Made by a program: the position numbers and the translations under genes. Positions 1 through 7,913 of a DNA stretch of 64,000 nucleotides are shown here, piece by piece. The stretch spans positions 1 through 64,000 of the forward strand of contig CAJUSM010000005.1 in NCBI GenBank assembly GCA_910588935.1. Direction: 5' to 3'. Positions within the stretch are counted from its first letter, which is position 1; the number at the start of each line of letters is the position of its first letter. The DNA comes from an uncultured Oscillospiraceae bacterium. GTDB taxonomy: Bacteria > Bacillota > Clostridia > Oscillospirales > Acutalibacteraceae. The notes below the pieces were generated by a model, which saw only the letters and a list, made by a program, of their open reading frames with translations, ran no database searches and was not told the origin of the DNA.

Positions 1-528
1 GAGTTAGAGATAAAAAGAGAAGGAGAGCTAAAGAAAGGGCAGACCGGCCACGCCTATGATTTAGAGCGGCGCGTCCGGCTTCACCAGAGCGGTATTGACA
101 GAAGGATTCTGGAATCGGCTGAGAGCTACCGGCAGCTTAGAGAAAGCATCTGCACAGACGATCATTCTGGCCGGGGGCTGGCGCTTTATAAGCGCAAAAG
201 CGTGATCGATGGCGCGGAGGATTTGACCTATGAGGACGGCTCCCACGCCTACATTCTGAACGCCGCATTCACGGCCCTGAACATGAGCGAACCGGCGCTG
301 GAGGATATCAAATCCAATAAGGGAAAGGTGGAGAGGTTGATGACATTGGCGGCGAAGCTGAAGGATGAACGGTGGATTGGTCAACAAGAAGGGATTAAGA
401 AGGGCACAAGTGATACTAAAACTGGCATAGTTTAGCAAATGCTGGAGCGGCATAAGACTCTGGAGGAAATTGCGAATATTTGCGCCCTGGATTTGGACGA
501 AGTCAGAAAAACCGCGGAAGAAGGCTGA
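1..528 (+). pseudogene. PD-(D/E)XK nuclease-family transposase remnant (Rpn/PDDEXK_2-like), 5' cut by window edge, internal amber stop
   Basis: The frame is open from base 1, so the true start and the N-terminal catalytic part lie outside the window. The visible protein matches the middle and end of the Rpn/PDDEXK_2 transposase family: an RVRLHQSGIDRRIL segment, an SYRQLRESIC strand, a GRGLALY segment, then the short hydrophobic strand HAYILNAAF. After QQEGIKKGTSDTKTGIV a TAG stop at 433-435 interrupts the frame. The same frame then continues for 30 codons (MLERHKTLEEIANICALDLDEV) to TGA at 526-528. That tail is the usual C-terminal helix pair of the family (EGxxxG hinge, then a helix-turn-helix-like end). 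The stop therefore removes a conserved tail, and I read the gene as decaying. A truncated but working protein is still possible. Confidence 0.7.
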
Positions 529-1287
529 GTTGGCTTTCTGTGCGAGACGAGGGTATCAGTGGATTCTATTGCCATCTATGAAATGGCGTTACCGGGTGCC
601 TAAGAGAGATATTCTTTCTCTTGAAATTAGACAAAGGGGTTGGAATCGCATCACTTTTTTGTGAAGAAAAAAGTGGCATTTTTTAAGCATGGTAAGGCAA
701 TTAGAGCACAACAAAACGTACTATTGCGCGTTTTGTTGTTCAGCAGGAACGGAACCCTTGCACGGCAGAATATAGAATAAGAGAAATAGGACCAGCAGCT
801 GCTGGCCCTATTTTTTGATACCCAAGGGTGGAGCCCCTTGGGTACATAAGCTAGGCAGAGATTTCTTCCGGAAAGCGGAAATTCTAAAAACACTTCAAAT
901 GCTTTGCCATGTGCCTTTTTATTATACCGTCACTTCCGCTGCCGGTTATGATAGTGGAATGGGAATGAGATGGAGCCGGGTGTATGAAAATTTTAAAGTG
1001 GTGGTATGTTGGTTGGGCAAATACTTCATTTCCATCAGCATCCTTTCTGCTTTGCAAATTATCTAAAAATATTGAATTTGCTTGTGCAAAATATGGAGTT
1101 TTAAAACGAACACAATGCAGTTTTAGGGAAAATCTGGCCTATTCTCTGGGGTTTCCAGCTATTAATAAGGTTATAAAGAAATATATTAGGTGTTTACATG
1201 TGAGAAGATTTATGATAAGATTGTTTTATAAAAAACTTGAATTGCTCAGGGGCTGAGCGATTCTACAAGAGAAAGGAACGTTGCTAT
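529..1287. other. AT-rich intergenic region with four tandem hairpins
   Basis: No convincing gene is seen here. Four strong inverted repeats follow one another: 652-675 (CACTTTTTT / AAAAAAGTG), 709-738 (CAACAAAACG / CGTTTTGTTG), 784-813 (see separate entry) and 819-844 (TACCCAAGGG / CCCTTGGGTA, six-base loop). From about 880 to 1270 the DNA is AT-rich and shows only short frames without credible ribosome sites. The base composition differs from the GC-rich coding DNA around it, which fits decayed accessory sequence. Confidence 0.6.
784..816. terminator. Rho-independent terminator-like hairpin
   Basis: AAATAGG-a-CCAGCAG pairs with CTGCTGG-c-CCTATTT, followed by a run of six T. A-rich sequence on the left arm means it could act in both directions. 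It lies well downstream of the transposase remnant and within a series of hairpins. Confidence 0.6.
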
Positions 1288-1656
1288 ATGGCCAATAACA
1301 CTGAAACAACAAAAAAGGTGTCCGCCGAGCTGCTATGCCTGCTGCTGCTGAGCGAACGGGATATGTATGTTTATGAGATTACCCAGGAAATCTCCCGGCG
1401 CAGTCAGGGCCTGTTGTCCCTAGCGGAGGCAGCCATATATGTTACCATGTACCGGCTGGTGAAAAATGGCTATGTCACCGACCGGCGGGAGATGATCGGC
1501 CAGACAAAGCCCCGCATTCGCGTGTACTACCACATTACAGACGATGGCCGGGAGTATTTTGAAAAGATCCTGGAGGCCCATAAGCGGGCCATGAAGGGGC
1601 TGAAATACTTTTTTGCCTATGTGGAGGAGCCTGGCGAGCCAGCGCTAGAGGTATAA
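1288..1656 (+). CDS. PadR-family transcriptional regulator
   Basis: A 122-residue winged-helix regulator. The N-terminal part (ELLCLLLLSERDMYVYEIT, then AAIYVTMYRLVKNGYV) is the PadR winged helix; the C-terminal part (YYHITDDGREYFEKIL) is the wing strand and start of the dimerisation helix. PadR proteins usually repress detoxification or transport genes in response to small molecules. The start at 1288 is set by GAAAGGAACG eight bases upstream; an upstream TTG at 1237 has no such site. It stands alone, followed by a terminator, with no obvious target gene beside it. The family call is firm; ligand and target are unknown. Confidence 0.85.
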   Translation: MANNTETTKKVSAELLCLLLLSERDMYVYEITQEISRRSQGLLSLAEAAIYVTMYRLVKNGYVTDRREMIGQTKPRIRVYYHITDDGREYFEKILEAHKRAMKGLKYFFAYVEEPGEPALEV

Positions 1657-1689
1657 ACACGCCTGAAAGAGGCAGAATAAGGATACGCG

Positions 1690-1735
1690 GCACACGCGGC
1701 GCCCCAGGTTTTATGGGGCCAGCGTGTGCTTTTTG
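1690..1735 (+). terminator. Rho-independent terminator after padR
   Basis: GCACACGC (1690-1697) pairs with GCGTGTGC (1722-1729), with an inner CCCC/GGGG pair, followed by five T. Confidence 0.8.
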
Positions 1736-1795
1736 GTGGAGAACAGAAAGGAATTCCAGAGATATGGATTCCGGTACTGGCTCCTTTCGGTTTCC

Positions 1796-1960
1796 AGCTC
1801 TTGTTTGAAAAAACGAAAACGCTGCCTTATTGCCTAAAAGCGGCCATCTCCCGCGCAGATAATCCCTGTAGCCCGCAAGCATTACTTGCGGGTTTTTCCT
1901 CAAAGCTGACCACTTCCAGTTAAAAATCCCTCATTTCCTTTATTATTAAACAAACCCTAA
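1796..1960 (-). mobile_element. Miniature TA-flanked element, copy A (degenerate ends)
   Basis: A 165-bp non-coding repeat in the opposite orientation to copy B. The ends read CTCTTGTTTGAAAA at the left and AAACAAACCCTA at the right, which are decayed forms of GGGCTTGTTTGAAAA and its complement. The inner segment around ATTACTTGCGG and the right-hand AAAAATCC align with copy B. It has no coding capacity. Related copies lie at 2051, 23394 and 47009. Confidence 0.7.
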
Positions 1961-2050
1961 CCGGGCAGAAGACTTTTTGTCTTCCTGGCCATGGTGTTTT
2001 TGGGGGGCTTAGGCGGCTATACCCCCAGAGGGGATTTTTTGTTCCTCGTC

Positions 2051-2215
2051 TAGGGCTTGTTTGAAAATAGAGAAAGTACCGGATTTTTGCCTTGGGTGGT
2101 GCGGTTTGACGAAGAAAACCGCAAGTAATATTTTCGTGTTACGAGGATTTTCGACACACAAATCCGCCCGGACAGGGCAAAAAGACGGTGTTTTCGATTT
2201 TTCAAACAAGCCCTA
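2051..2215 (+). mobile_element. Miniature TA-flanked element, copy B (near-perfect inverted ends)
   Basis: A 165-bp element with terminal inverted repeats TAGGGCTTGTTTGAAAA and TTTTCAAACAAGCCCTA. Both ends carry TA, as expected for the TA target duplication of IS630/Tc1-mariner-type transposition. Internal marks shared with the 47009 copy are ACGAGGATTTTCGAC and AAAAAGACG-TGTTTTCGATTT. There is no open reading frame that could be a transposase, so if mobile it depends on an enzyme encoded elsewhere. The link to mariner-type enzymes is inference from the TA ends. Confidence 0.75.
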
Positions 2216-2232
2216 GGCTCCCCCTTGTGGTA

Positions 2233-2405
2233 CACGGAAATCAATTTTGTGAGAAAATATCCAAAGCCCTCCTGCGCTGACGAAAAAGGCTTTTCTAAGG
2301 GATGTCTCCAGTGACAGATTTAGGGTAGAAACAGCTGAAATTCAGAACCTTGTTTGGGCACGATTTGAATATCCCGAATGTTTATACTCAAAATTGATTT
2401 CCGTG
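2233..2405. mobile_element. 173-bp miniature insertion, 17-bp perfect inverted repeats, 9-bp target duplication
   Basis: CACGGAAATCAATTTTG (2233-2249) is the exact inverse of CAAAATTGATTTCCGTG (2389-2405). The nine bases CTTGTGGTA lie immediately outside both ends (2224-2232 and 2406-2414), a classic target-site duplication. The 139-bp interior codes for nothing recognisable. Perfect ends and perfect flanks suggest a recent insertion. It lies 19 bp upstream of the purB -35 box. This is a different family from the GGGCTTGTTTGAAAA elements. Confidence 0.8.
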
Positions 2406-2423
2406 CTTGTGGTACAATCCCAG

Positions 2424-2452
2424 TTGACAGAAGCCGCCGGCAGTATTAAAAT
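2424..2452 (+). promoter_or_regulatory. Sigma-A promoter of purB
   Basis: TTGACA (2424-2429), a 17-bp spacer and TAAAAT (2447-2452). The start point would be near 2459, giving a leader of about 60 bases before the purB ATG. Confidence 0.75.
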
Positions 2453-2519
2453 AAGAAAGTACGTGACAAAACATCTTAGTTTTCCCAAAATTTCCATAAT
2501 TTGGAAGGAGCGCCCGTCA

Positions 2520-3956
2520 ATGGATAACAGAAACGTGTACGAATCCCCCCTTTCCGCCCGCTATGCCGGCAAGGAAATGAAATACCTCTTCTCCCCCGAA
2601 AAGAAATTCCGCACCTGGCGCAGGCTTTGGGTTGCCTTGGCCGAGGCTGAGCACGAGTTGGGCCTGCCTGTTAGTGCCCAGCAGGTGGAGGAGCTAAAAG
2701 CTCACCAGCAGGAGATCAACTACTCGGTAGCGGAGGAGCGGGAAAAAGTCGTGCGCCACGATGTAATGAGCCATGTTTACGCCTATGGCCAGCAGTGTCC
2801 CCAGGCTGCCGGCATCATCCACCTAGGCGCTACTTCCTGCTATGTGGGAGATAATACAGATATTATTATTATGACCGAAGCCCTTAGCCTTATTCGGGAT
2901 AAGCTGGTAGCCGTGCTTCGGGTGCTGGCAAAGTTTGCCGGGGAGTACCGGGCGTTGCCTACCCTGGCCTTTACCCACTTTCAGCCCGCCCAGCCCACTA
3001 CCGTGGGCAAGCGGGCCACGCTGTGGATGCAGGACCTGCTGATGGATCTGGAGGACGTGGAGTACCAGCTGGGTAAGGCAAAGCTGCTGGGCAGCAAGGG
3101 CACCACAGGCACCCAGGCCAGCTTTTTGGAGCTTTTTGAGGGCGATCACGAAAAGGTGAAGGAGCTGGACCGGAAAATCGCCGAAAAAATGGGTTATAAG
3201 GAGTGCTTTGCCGTTTCCGGCCAGACCTACTCCCGCAAGCTAGATAGCCAGATGCTCTCCATCCTCTCTGGCATTGCCCAAAGCGCCGCCAAGTTTTCCA
3301 ATGACATCCGCTTGCTTCAGCACCTAAAGGAGGTGGAGGAGCCCTTCGAAAAAGGGCAGATTGGCTCCAGCGCCATGGCCTACAAGCGCAACCCCATGCG
3401 TACCGAGCGCATTGCCTCCCTGGCTAGGTACGTGATGGCGGACGCCCTAAACCCGGCCCTAACCATGGCCGGCCAATGGTTCGAACGCACTCTGGATGAC
3501 TCCGCCAACAAGCGCATCAGCGTGCCCGAGGCTTTTCTGGCTACAGACGGCATTTTGAACCTCTATGCCAATGTGGCTGACGGCCTGGTGGTTTACCCCA
3601 AGGTTATTGGCCAGCGGCTGGAAAAGGAGCTGCCCTTTATGGCTACAGAAAACATTATGATGGACGCGGTAAAGCGGGGAGGCGACCGCCAGCAGCTTCA
3701 TGAGGCCATTCGGGTTCACTCCATGGCCGCGGCCAAAGTGGTGAAGGAAGAGGGCGGCGAAAACGACCTGCTGGCCCGTATTGCGGGGGATCCTCTGTTT
3801 GGGGTAAGCCTGGACGAACTGCAAGAGCTTCTCCGCCCGGAAAAATATGTGGGCCGGGCTCCGGAGCAGACCGCGGATTTTCTGCGGGAAACCGCGGGGC
3901 CGGTCCTGGAGCGCTATGCCGGCGTGGAGGCGGAAAAGACCAACATCACTGTATAA
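2520..3956 (+). CDS. purB: Adenylosuccinate lyase
   Basis: A 478-residue lyase of the fumarase/aspartase superfamily. It cleaves SAICAR to AICAR and adenylosuccinate to AMP, the last step towards AMP. Visible family motifs are HLGATSCYVGDNTDI near residue 101, the THFQPAQPTT catalytic segment, and the signature loop GSSAMAYKRNP near residue 281. The frame extends upstream to 2394, but that stretch contains the promoter. The ATG at 2520 has GGAAGGAG nine bases upstream and begins the normal N-terminus. purA follows after one intervening gene, so both enzymes of the adenylate branch are probably co-expressed. Confidence 0.96.
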   Translation: MDNRNVYESPLSARYAGKEMKYLFSPEKKFRTWRRLWVALAEAEHELGLPVSAQQVEELKAHQQEINYSVAEEREKVVRHDVMSHVYAYGQQCPQAAGIIHLGATSCYVGDNTDIIIMTEALSLIRDKLVAVLRVLAKFAGEYRALPTLAFTHFQPAQPTTVGKRATLWMQDLLMDLEDVEYQLGKAKLLGSKGTTGTQASFLELFEGDHEKVKELDRKIAEKMGYKECFAVSGQTYSRKLDSQMLSILSGIAQSAAKFSNDIRLLQHLKEVEEPFEKGQIGSSAMAYKRNPMRTERIASLARYVMADALNPALTMAGQWFERTLDDSANKRISVPEAFLATDGILNLYANVADGLVVYPKVIGQRLEKELPFMATENIMMDAVKRGGDRQQLHEAIRVHSMAAAKVVKEEGGENDLLARIAGDPLFGVSLDELQELLRPEKYVGRAPEQTADFLRETAGPVLERYAGVEAEKTNITV

Positions 3957-3973
3957 CGAAAGGAAGAAATGCC

Positions 3974-4501
3974 ATGCGTATAGAATTGTACACTCCCCAA
4001 CCCAAGGAGCTGTGGTTTCGGCAAAAGCTGCTGGCCGACCCGGAAACCATGAGCTACAACAAGGGCTGCGGGCTGGACATGCCCACGTATCATAACGACA
4101 CAGGCTGCATAGACTTTCCAGAGGAGGCCTGGGCAGATTGGTACGCCAGGTGGGTGAACAATGGCCGGGAGCGCTTTTACGCATATCTGCGGGAAGGGGA
4201 AACCGGGAAGTTTGCGGGAGAGGTGAACCTCTTTCAAACAGAAGGCCCCGGCGTGTATGAGATGGGCATTGTGCTGCACAGCGCCTGTCGGGGGAAAGGG
4301 TATTCTAAGGAAGGCATTCATCTGCTGCTGAACCATGCTTTTGGGGAACTGGACGCCAAAAAGGTCACCAACTGCTTCGAGCCCGGCCGGGCGGCCGCGC
4401 TGCGCATTCACCAAGCCGCGGGCTTTCAGGTTCTTAAAGAAGAGGAGGGGCTCCTGCACCTGGAGGTAACAAAGGAAGCCTATGGCCGGGTGGAAGGCTA
4501 A
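3974..4501 (+). CDS. GNAT-family N-acetyltransferase
   Basis: A 175-residue acetyltransferase. The acetyl-CoA-binding segment is CRGKGYSKEGIHLLL, preceded by the YEMGIVL strand. The later NCFEPGRAAALRIHQAAGF is the usual strand and helix after the cofactor site. The best relatives by eye are RimJ/RimL-like proteins, and the substrate cannot be predicted. It starts 17 bases after purB with AAAGGAAG upstream and sits between purB and purA, so it is probably transcribed with them. Confidence 0.8.
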   Translation: MRIELYTPQPKELWFRQKLLADPETMSYNKGCGLDMPTYHNDTGCIDFPEEAWADWYARWVNNGRERFYAYLREGETGKFAGEVNLFQTEGPGVYEMGIVLHSACRGKGYSKEGIHLLLNHAFGELDAKKVTNCFEPGRAAALRIHQAAGFQVLKEEEGLLHLEVTKEAYGRVEG

Positions 4502-4515
4502 AATTTCTTTCAATG

Positions 4516-4570
4516 GCGGGGAGCGATGGAAAAGTTTTTCGGCTTTTCCAAAAAGCCCTAGCGTCCCCGC
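4516..4570. other. Imperfect hairpin between the acetyltransferase gene and purA
   Basis: GCGGGGA (4516-4522) pairs with TCCCCGC (4564-4570), and GGAAAAG with CTTTTCC inside. There is no T run, so it is not a clear terminator. The right half ends in AAAAAGCCCTAG, reminiscent of the miniature-element end, but similarity is too short to assign. Confidence 0.45.
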
Positions 4571-4621
4571 AAAATGTAAAATCGACATAAAAACACTTAA
4601 TTTTTGAAAGGTCAGGTAAAA

Positions 4622-5908
4622 ATGGTAAAAGCAATTGTAGGCGCCTGCTGGGGCGACGAAGGCAAGGGCAAAATTACAGACGTGCTGGCAGAGGATTCCG
4701 ACATTGTGGTGCGCTTTCAGGGCGGCTCCAACGCCGGCCACACCATCATCAACCAGTATGGGAAATTTGTTCTGCACCAGCTGCCTTCCGGGGTTTTCCG
4801 GCAGAATATTACAAATATCATCGGCAATGGCGTGGCCCTCTCGCCCGAAAATTTTCTCAGCGAGCTGAAATACATTGAGGAAGGCGGCGTGCCGGCCCCG
4901 AAAATTCTAATTTCCAACCGCTGCCAGGTGCTCATGCCCTATCACAAGGAGCTGGACGGCCTGGAGGAAGCCCGGCTGGCGGATCAGGCCTTTGGCTCTA
5001 CCAAGTCTGGTATTGCGCCTTTCTATTCCGATAAATACGCGAAAATCGGTTTCCAGATCAGCGACCTTTTTGACGATAAGGACGCCATTTACCAGCGCAT
5101 TGACCATGTTCTGGGCTTGAAAAATGTTCTTTACACCCAGCTTTACCACCGCCCGCCCCTGGACAGGGAGGAAATCTACCAGAAGCTTATGGAGTATAAG
5201 GAAATGCTTGCCCCTTACGTGGCAGACACCACCACTCTGCTCTATCAGGCCGCCAAGGAGGACAAAACCATTCTGCTGGAGGGCCAGCTGGGCTCCCTGC
5301 GGGACCCGGATATGGGTATTTACCCTATGACTACCTCTTCTTCGCCTTTGGCGGCCTTTGGCGCGGTAGGAGCGGGAGGCATCCCGCCCTATGCCATCCG
5401 GCAGATTATCTCCGTGGTAAAGGCCTACTCCAGCGCGGTAGGAGCCGGGGAGTTTGTCTCTGAGATTTTTGGGGAAGAGGCCGAGGAGCTCCGCCGCCAG
5501 GGAGGCGACGGGGGAGAATATGGCGCTACCACTGGCCGTCCCCGGCAGGTAGGCTGGCTGGACCTGGTGGCAGCCCGGTACGGCTGCATGGTCCAAGGGG
5601 CCACAGATGTGGCCTTTACTGTGCTGGACGCGCTGGGATATCTGGACGAAATTCCGGTATGCGTGGCCTATGAGCTGGACGGCGAGAAGATTGACTATTT
5701 TCCGCCCACAGCCCAGCTAAAGCGCTGCAAGCCCGTGCTGGAGGTGCTGCCTGGCTGGAAATGCGATATCCGGGATATTCACGAATACGACAGCCTGCCG
5801 GAAAATGCTAAGCGGTATGTAGAGTTTGCGGAAGAGAGGTTGGGTGTGCCAGTAACCATGGTGTCCAACGGCCCTTCTCGGGGCCACATTATTTACCGGA
5901 AGAAATAA
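4622..5908 (+). CDS. purA: Adenylosuccinate synthetase
   Basis: A 428-residue enzyme that joins IMP and aspartate using GTP to make adenylosuccinate, the substrate of PurB. It shows the GTP-binding WGDEGKGK motif near residues 10-17, NAGHT shortly after, and the TTGRPRQVGWLD segment around residue 305. The ATG at 4622 is chosen because it gives the standard MVKAIVG start with GAAAGG ten bases upstream; an upstream TTG at 4604 lies at that ribosome site. It is followed by a terminator-like hairpin before glmS. Confidence 0.96.
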   Translation: MVKAIVGACWGDEGKGKITDVLAEDSDIVVRFQGGSNAGHTIINQYGKFVLHQLPSGVFRQNITNIIGNGVALSPENFLSELKYIEEGGVPAPKILISNRCQVLMPYHKELDGLEEARLADQAFGSTKSGIAPFYSDKYAKIGFQISDLFDDKDAIYQRIDHVLGLKNVLYTQLYHRPPLDREEIYQKLMEYKEMLAPYVADTTTLLYQAAKEDKTILLEGQLGSLRDPDMGIYPMTTSSSPLAAFGAVGAGGIPPYAIRQIISVVKAYSSAVGAGEFVSEIFGEEAEELRRQGGDGGEYGATTGRPRQVGWLDLVAARYGCMVQGATDVAFTVLDALGYLDEIPVCVAYELDGEKIDYFPPTAQLKRCKPVLEVLPGWKCDIRDIHEYDSLPENAKRYVEFAEERLGVPVTMVSNGPSRGHIIYRKK

Positions 5909-6016
5909 GTGAACGGCGCCGCGGGCAAGGGCTTGGGAAACGGGTTTCCAGGGCATTGCCATGGCAAAGTTATAAAAATTTCGGCACGCAAGTTCCAAAA
6001 CGTCCAATTTGCGAAG

Positions 6017-6044
6017 GCTGCCCCCGCCTGGCGGGCAGCCTTTT
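6017..6044 (+). terminator. Terminator or attenuator between purA and glmS
   Basis: GGCTGCCC (6017-6024) pairs with GGGCAGCC (6033-6040), followed by TTTT. It ends about 30 bases before the glmS start, so it either ends the purA transcript or attenuates read-through. Upstream, TTGCCATGGCAA (5956-5967) is a perfect 12-bp palindrome of unknown role. Confidence 0.6.
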
Positions 6045-6073
6045 CCCACCATCTTTTAAGGAGGTATCGCCCT

Positions 6074-7903
6074 ATGTGCGGAATCGTTGGTTATATTGGA
6101 GAGGAACAGGCTGCCCCTGTTTTGCTAGGCGGCCTGAAAAAGCTGGAGTATCGGGGTTATGACTCCGCCGGAGTGGCTGTGCACAATAGCTCCGGCCTCC
6201 ATGTGGTTAAGGCAAAAGGCCGGCTGGCTGTGCTGGACGGCATTTTGGAAGGGGGAGCCACCCTGCCCGGCACTGTGGGCATTGGGCACACCCGCTGGGC
6301 CACCCACGGCGCCCCAAGCGATGTGAACTCCCATCCTCAGGTGAGCGACGGCGGCCTTTTTGCCGTGGTGCACAATGGTATTATTGAAAACTATCTCTAC
6401 CTAAAAAACCACTTAAAGCGCCGGGGCGTGGCCTTTGTGTCTGATACTGATACCGAGGTAGTGGCCCAAATGCTGGAGTACTACTACAAGGGAGACGTGC
6501 TCCAGGCCATCCGCCAGGTAACGGACCGCGTAGAGGGCAGCTATGCCTTAGGGATTATCTGTGCCCACTGCCCGGAAAAGGTTTTTGCCGTGCGGAAAGA
6601 CAGCCCCTTAATTGTAGGCCTGGGCCAGGGCGAAAACTTTATTGCCTCCGATGTCACCGCGATTTTAGGCCATACCAGGCGTATCTGCCGGTTAAAGGAT
6701 CGGGAAATCGCTGTACTGGAGCGGGGCGGCGCCCGGTTTTTCGACGCTGAGCTGGATCCAGTGGAGAAGCAGGAGGAGCTGGTAGAGTGGGATGTGGCCG
6801 CCGCGGAAAAGGGGGGCTATGAGCACTTTATGATGAAGGAAATCTGTGAGCAGCCCGAGGCCTTGGGAAAAACCATATCCCCCCGTATCCGGGAGGGGCG
6901 GGTGGTTTTAGACGGCATACGCCTGAGCAAAGAAGAAATTGAGGGCCTGAGCCGCATTTACATTGTGGCCTGCGGCACCTCTTACCATGTGGGGGCAGTT
7001 GCAAAATATGCCATGGAAAAGCTTCTCCGCCTGCCCATTGAGGTGGATGTGGCCTCGGAGTTTCGGTACAGAGAGCCTATCTTGGACAGCCGTACCCTGG
7101 TGATCATTATCAGCCAATCGGGAGAAACCGCCGACACCTTGGCAGCCCTTCGGGAGGCAAAGCGCCAGGGGGCCAGGACACTTTCCATTGTCAACGTGGT
7201 GGGCAGCACCATTGCCAGCGAGTCGGACGATGTGCTGTATACCTGGGCCGGGCCGGAGATTGCCGTAGCCTCTACCAAGGCCTACAGCACCCAGCTGGCC
7301 ATGATTTACCTGATTGCCCTGTATATGGTTCAGGAGCTGGGAACCATGCCCCAGCAGGAGCTGGCGGGCCTGCTTGCCCAGCTGGAAAACCTGCCGCGGC
7401 TGGCGGAACGCTGCCTAGCTGAAAAGAAAGAGATTCAGTACTTTGCATCTCGGTACTTTAATGCTGGGGATATCTACTTTATCGGCAGGAACGTAGACTA
7501 TGCCGCCTCTTTGGAGGCATCCCTTAAGCTCAAGGAAATTTCCTACATCCACTCCGAGGCCTATACCGGCGGGGAGCTGAAGCATGGCCCTATCTCCCTA
7601 ATTGAGGAGGGCACCCTGGTGGTAGCCATATGCACCTGCCGCCGGCTGTTTGAAAAAATGATGGCCAATATCCGGGAGGTGAAGGCCAGGGGCGCGGTAG
7701 TGCTTGGCATTACTACGCCCCAGCTGGCAGAGGCCCTTGCCCAAGAGGCCGACTGCCTGTTCGCGGTGCCGGATACCGCCGAGTTTATGCTGCCCTCTAT
7801 GTCCATTTTGCCCCTGCAGCTGTTTGCCTATTATGTGGCCTCTATGAAGGGCTGCGATATCGATAAGCCCCGGAATTTGGCGAAGTCTGTGACAGTGGAA
7901 TAG
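6074..7903 (+). CDS. glmS: Glutamine--fructose-6-phosphate aminotransferase (isomerizing)
   Basis: A 609-residue enzyme making glucosamine-6-phosphate from fructose-6-phosphate and glutamine, the entry to cell-wall amino sugars. Met1 is followed by Cys2, the glutaminase nucleophile exposed after Met removal (CGIVGYIG). The N-terminal glutaminase domain covers about residues 1-220. Two SIS sugar-isomerase domains follow (CGTSYHVG near 300, then the second near 460), and the C-terminus KSVTVE is typical. The start is set by AAGGAGG eight bases before 6074; an in-frame extension to 5909 covers the terminator hairpin and is rejected. No glmS ribozyme core is evident upstream. Confidence 0.96.
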   Translation: MCGIVGYIGEEQAAPVLLGGLKKLEYRGYDSAGVAVHNSSGLHVVKAKGRLAVLDGILEGGATLPGTVGIGHTRWATHGAPSDVNSHPQVSDGGLFAVVHNGIIENYLYLKNHLKRRGVAFVSDTDTEVVAQMLEYYYKGDVLQAIRQVTDRVEGSYALGIICAHCPEKVFAVRKDSPLIVGLGQGENFIASDVTAILGHTRRICRLKDREIAVLERGGARFFDAELDPVEKQEELVEWDVAAAEKGGYEHFMMKEICEQPEALGKTISPRIREGRVVLDGIRLSKEEIEGLSRIYIVACGTSYHVGAVAKYAMEKLLRLPIEVDVASEFRYREPILDSRTLVIIISQSGETADTLAALREAKRQGARTLSIVNVVGSTIASESDDVLYTWAGPEIAVASTKAYSTQLAMIYLIALYMVQELGTMPQQELAGLLAQLENLPRLAERCLAEKKEIQYFASRYFNAGDIYFIGRNVDYAASLEASLKLKEISYIHSEAYTGGELKHGPISLIEEGTLVVAICTCRRLFEKMMANIREVKARGAVVLGITTPQLAEALAQEADCLFAVPDTAEFMLPSMSILPLQLFAYYVASMKGCDIDKPRNLAKSVTVE

Positions 7904-7913
7904 AGGAGCAGGT

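Noticed and set aside
984..1256. Small 90-residue frame before padR
   Set aside because: Low-complexity AT-rich sequence, no convincing ribosome site, no recognisable fold.
1726..2244. Short frames inside and around miniature elements A and B
   Set aside because: They read through the inverted repeats, have no ribosome sites and match no protein pattern.
2233..2405. Invertible promoter (inverton) between 17-bp inverted repeats before purB
   Set aside because: Exact 9-bp direct repeats flank the inverted repeats, which fits a transposition footprint better; the good purB promoter lies outside the segment and no invertase gene is near.
5909..6073. glmS ribozyme in the glmS leader
   Set aside because: The space is short, no catalytic core sequence is recognisable, and a simple terminator hairpin explains the structure.
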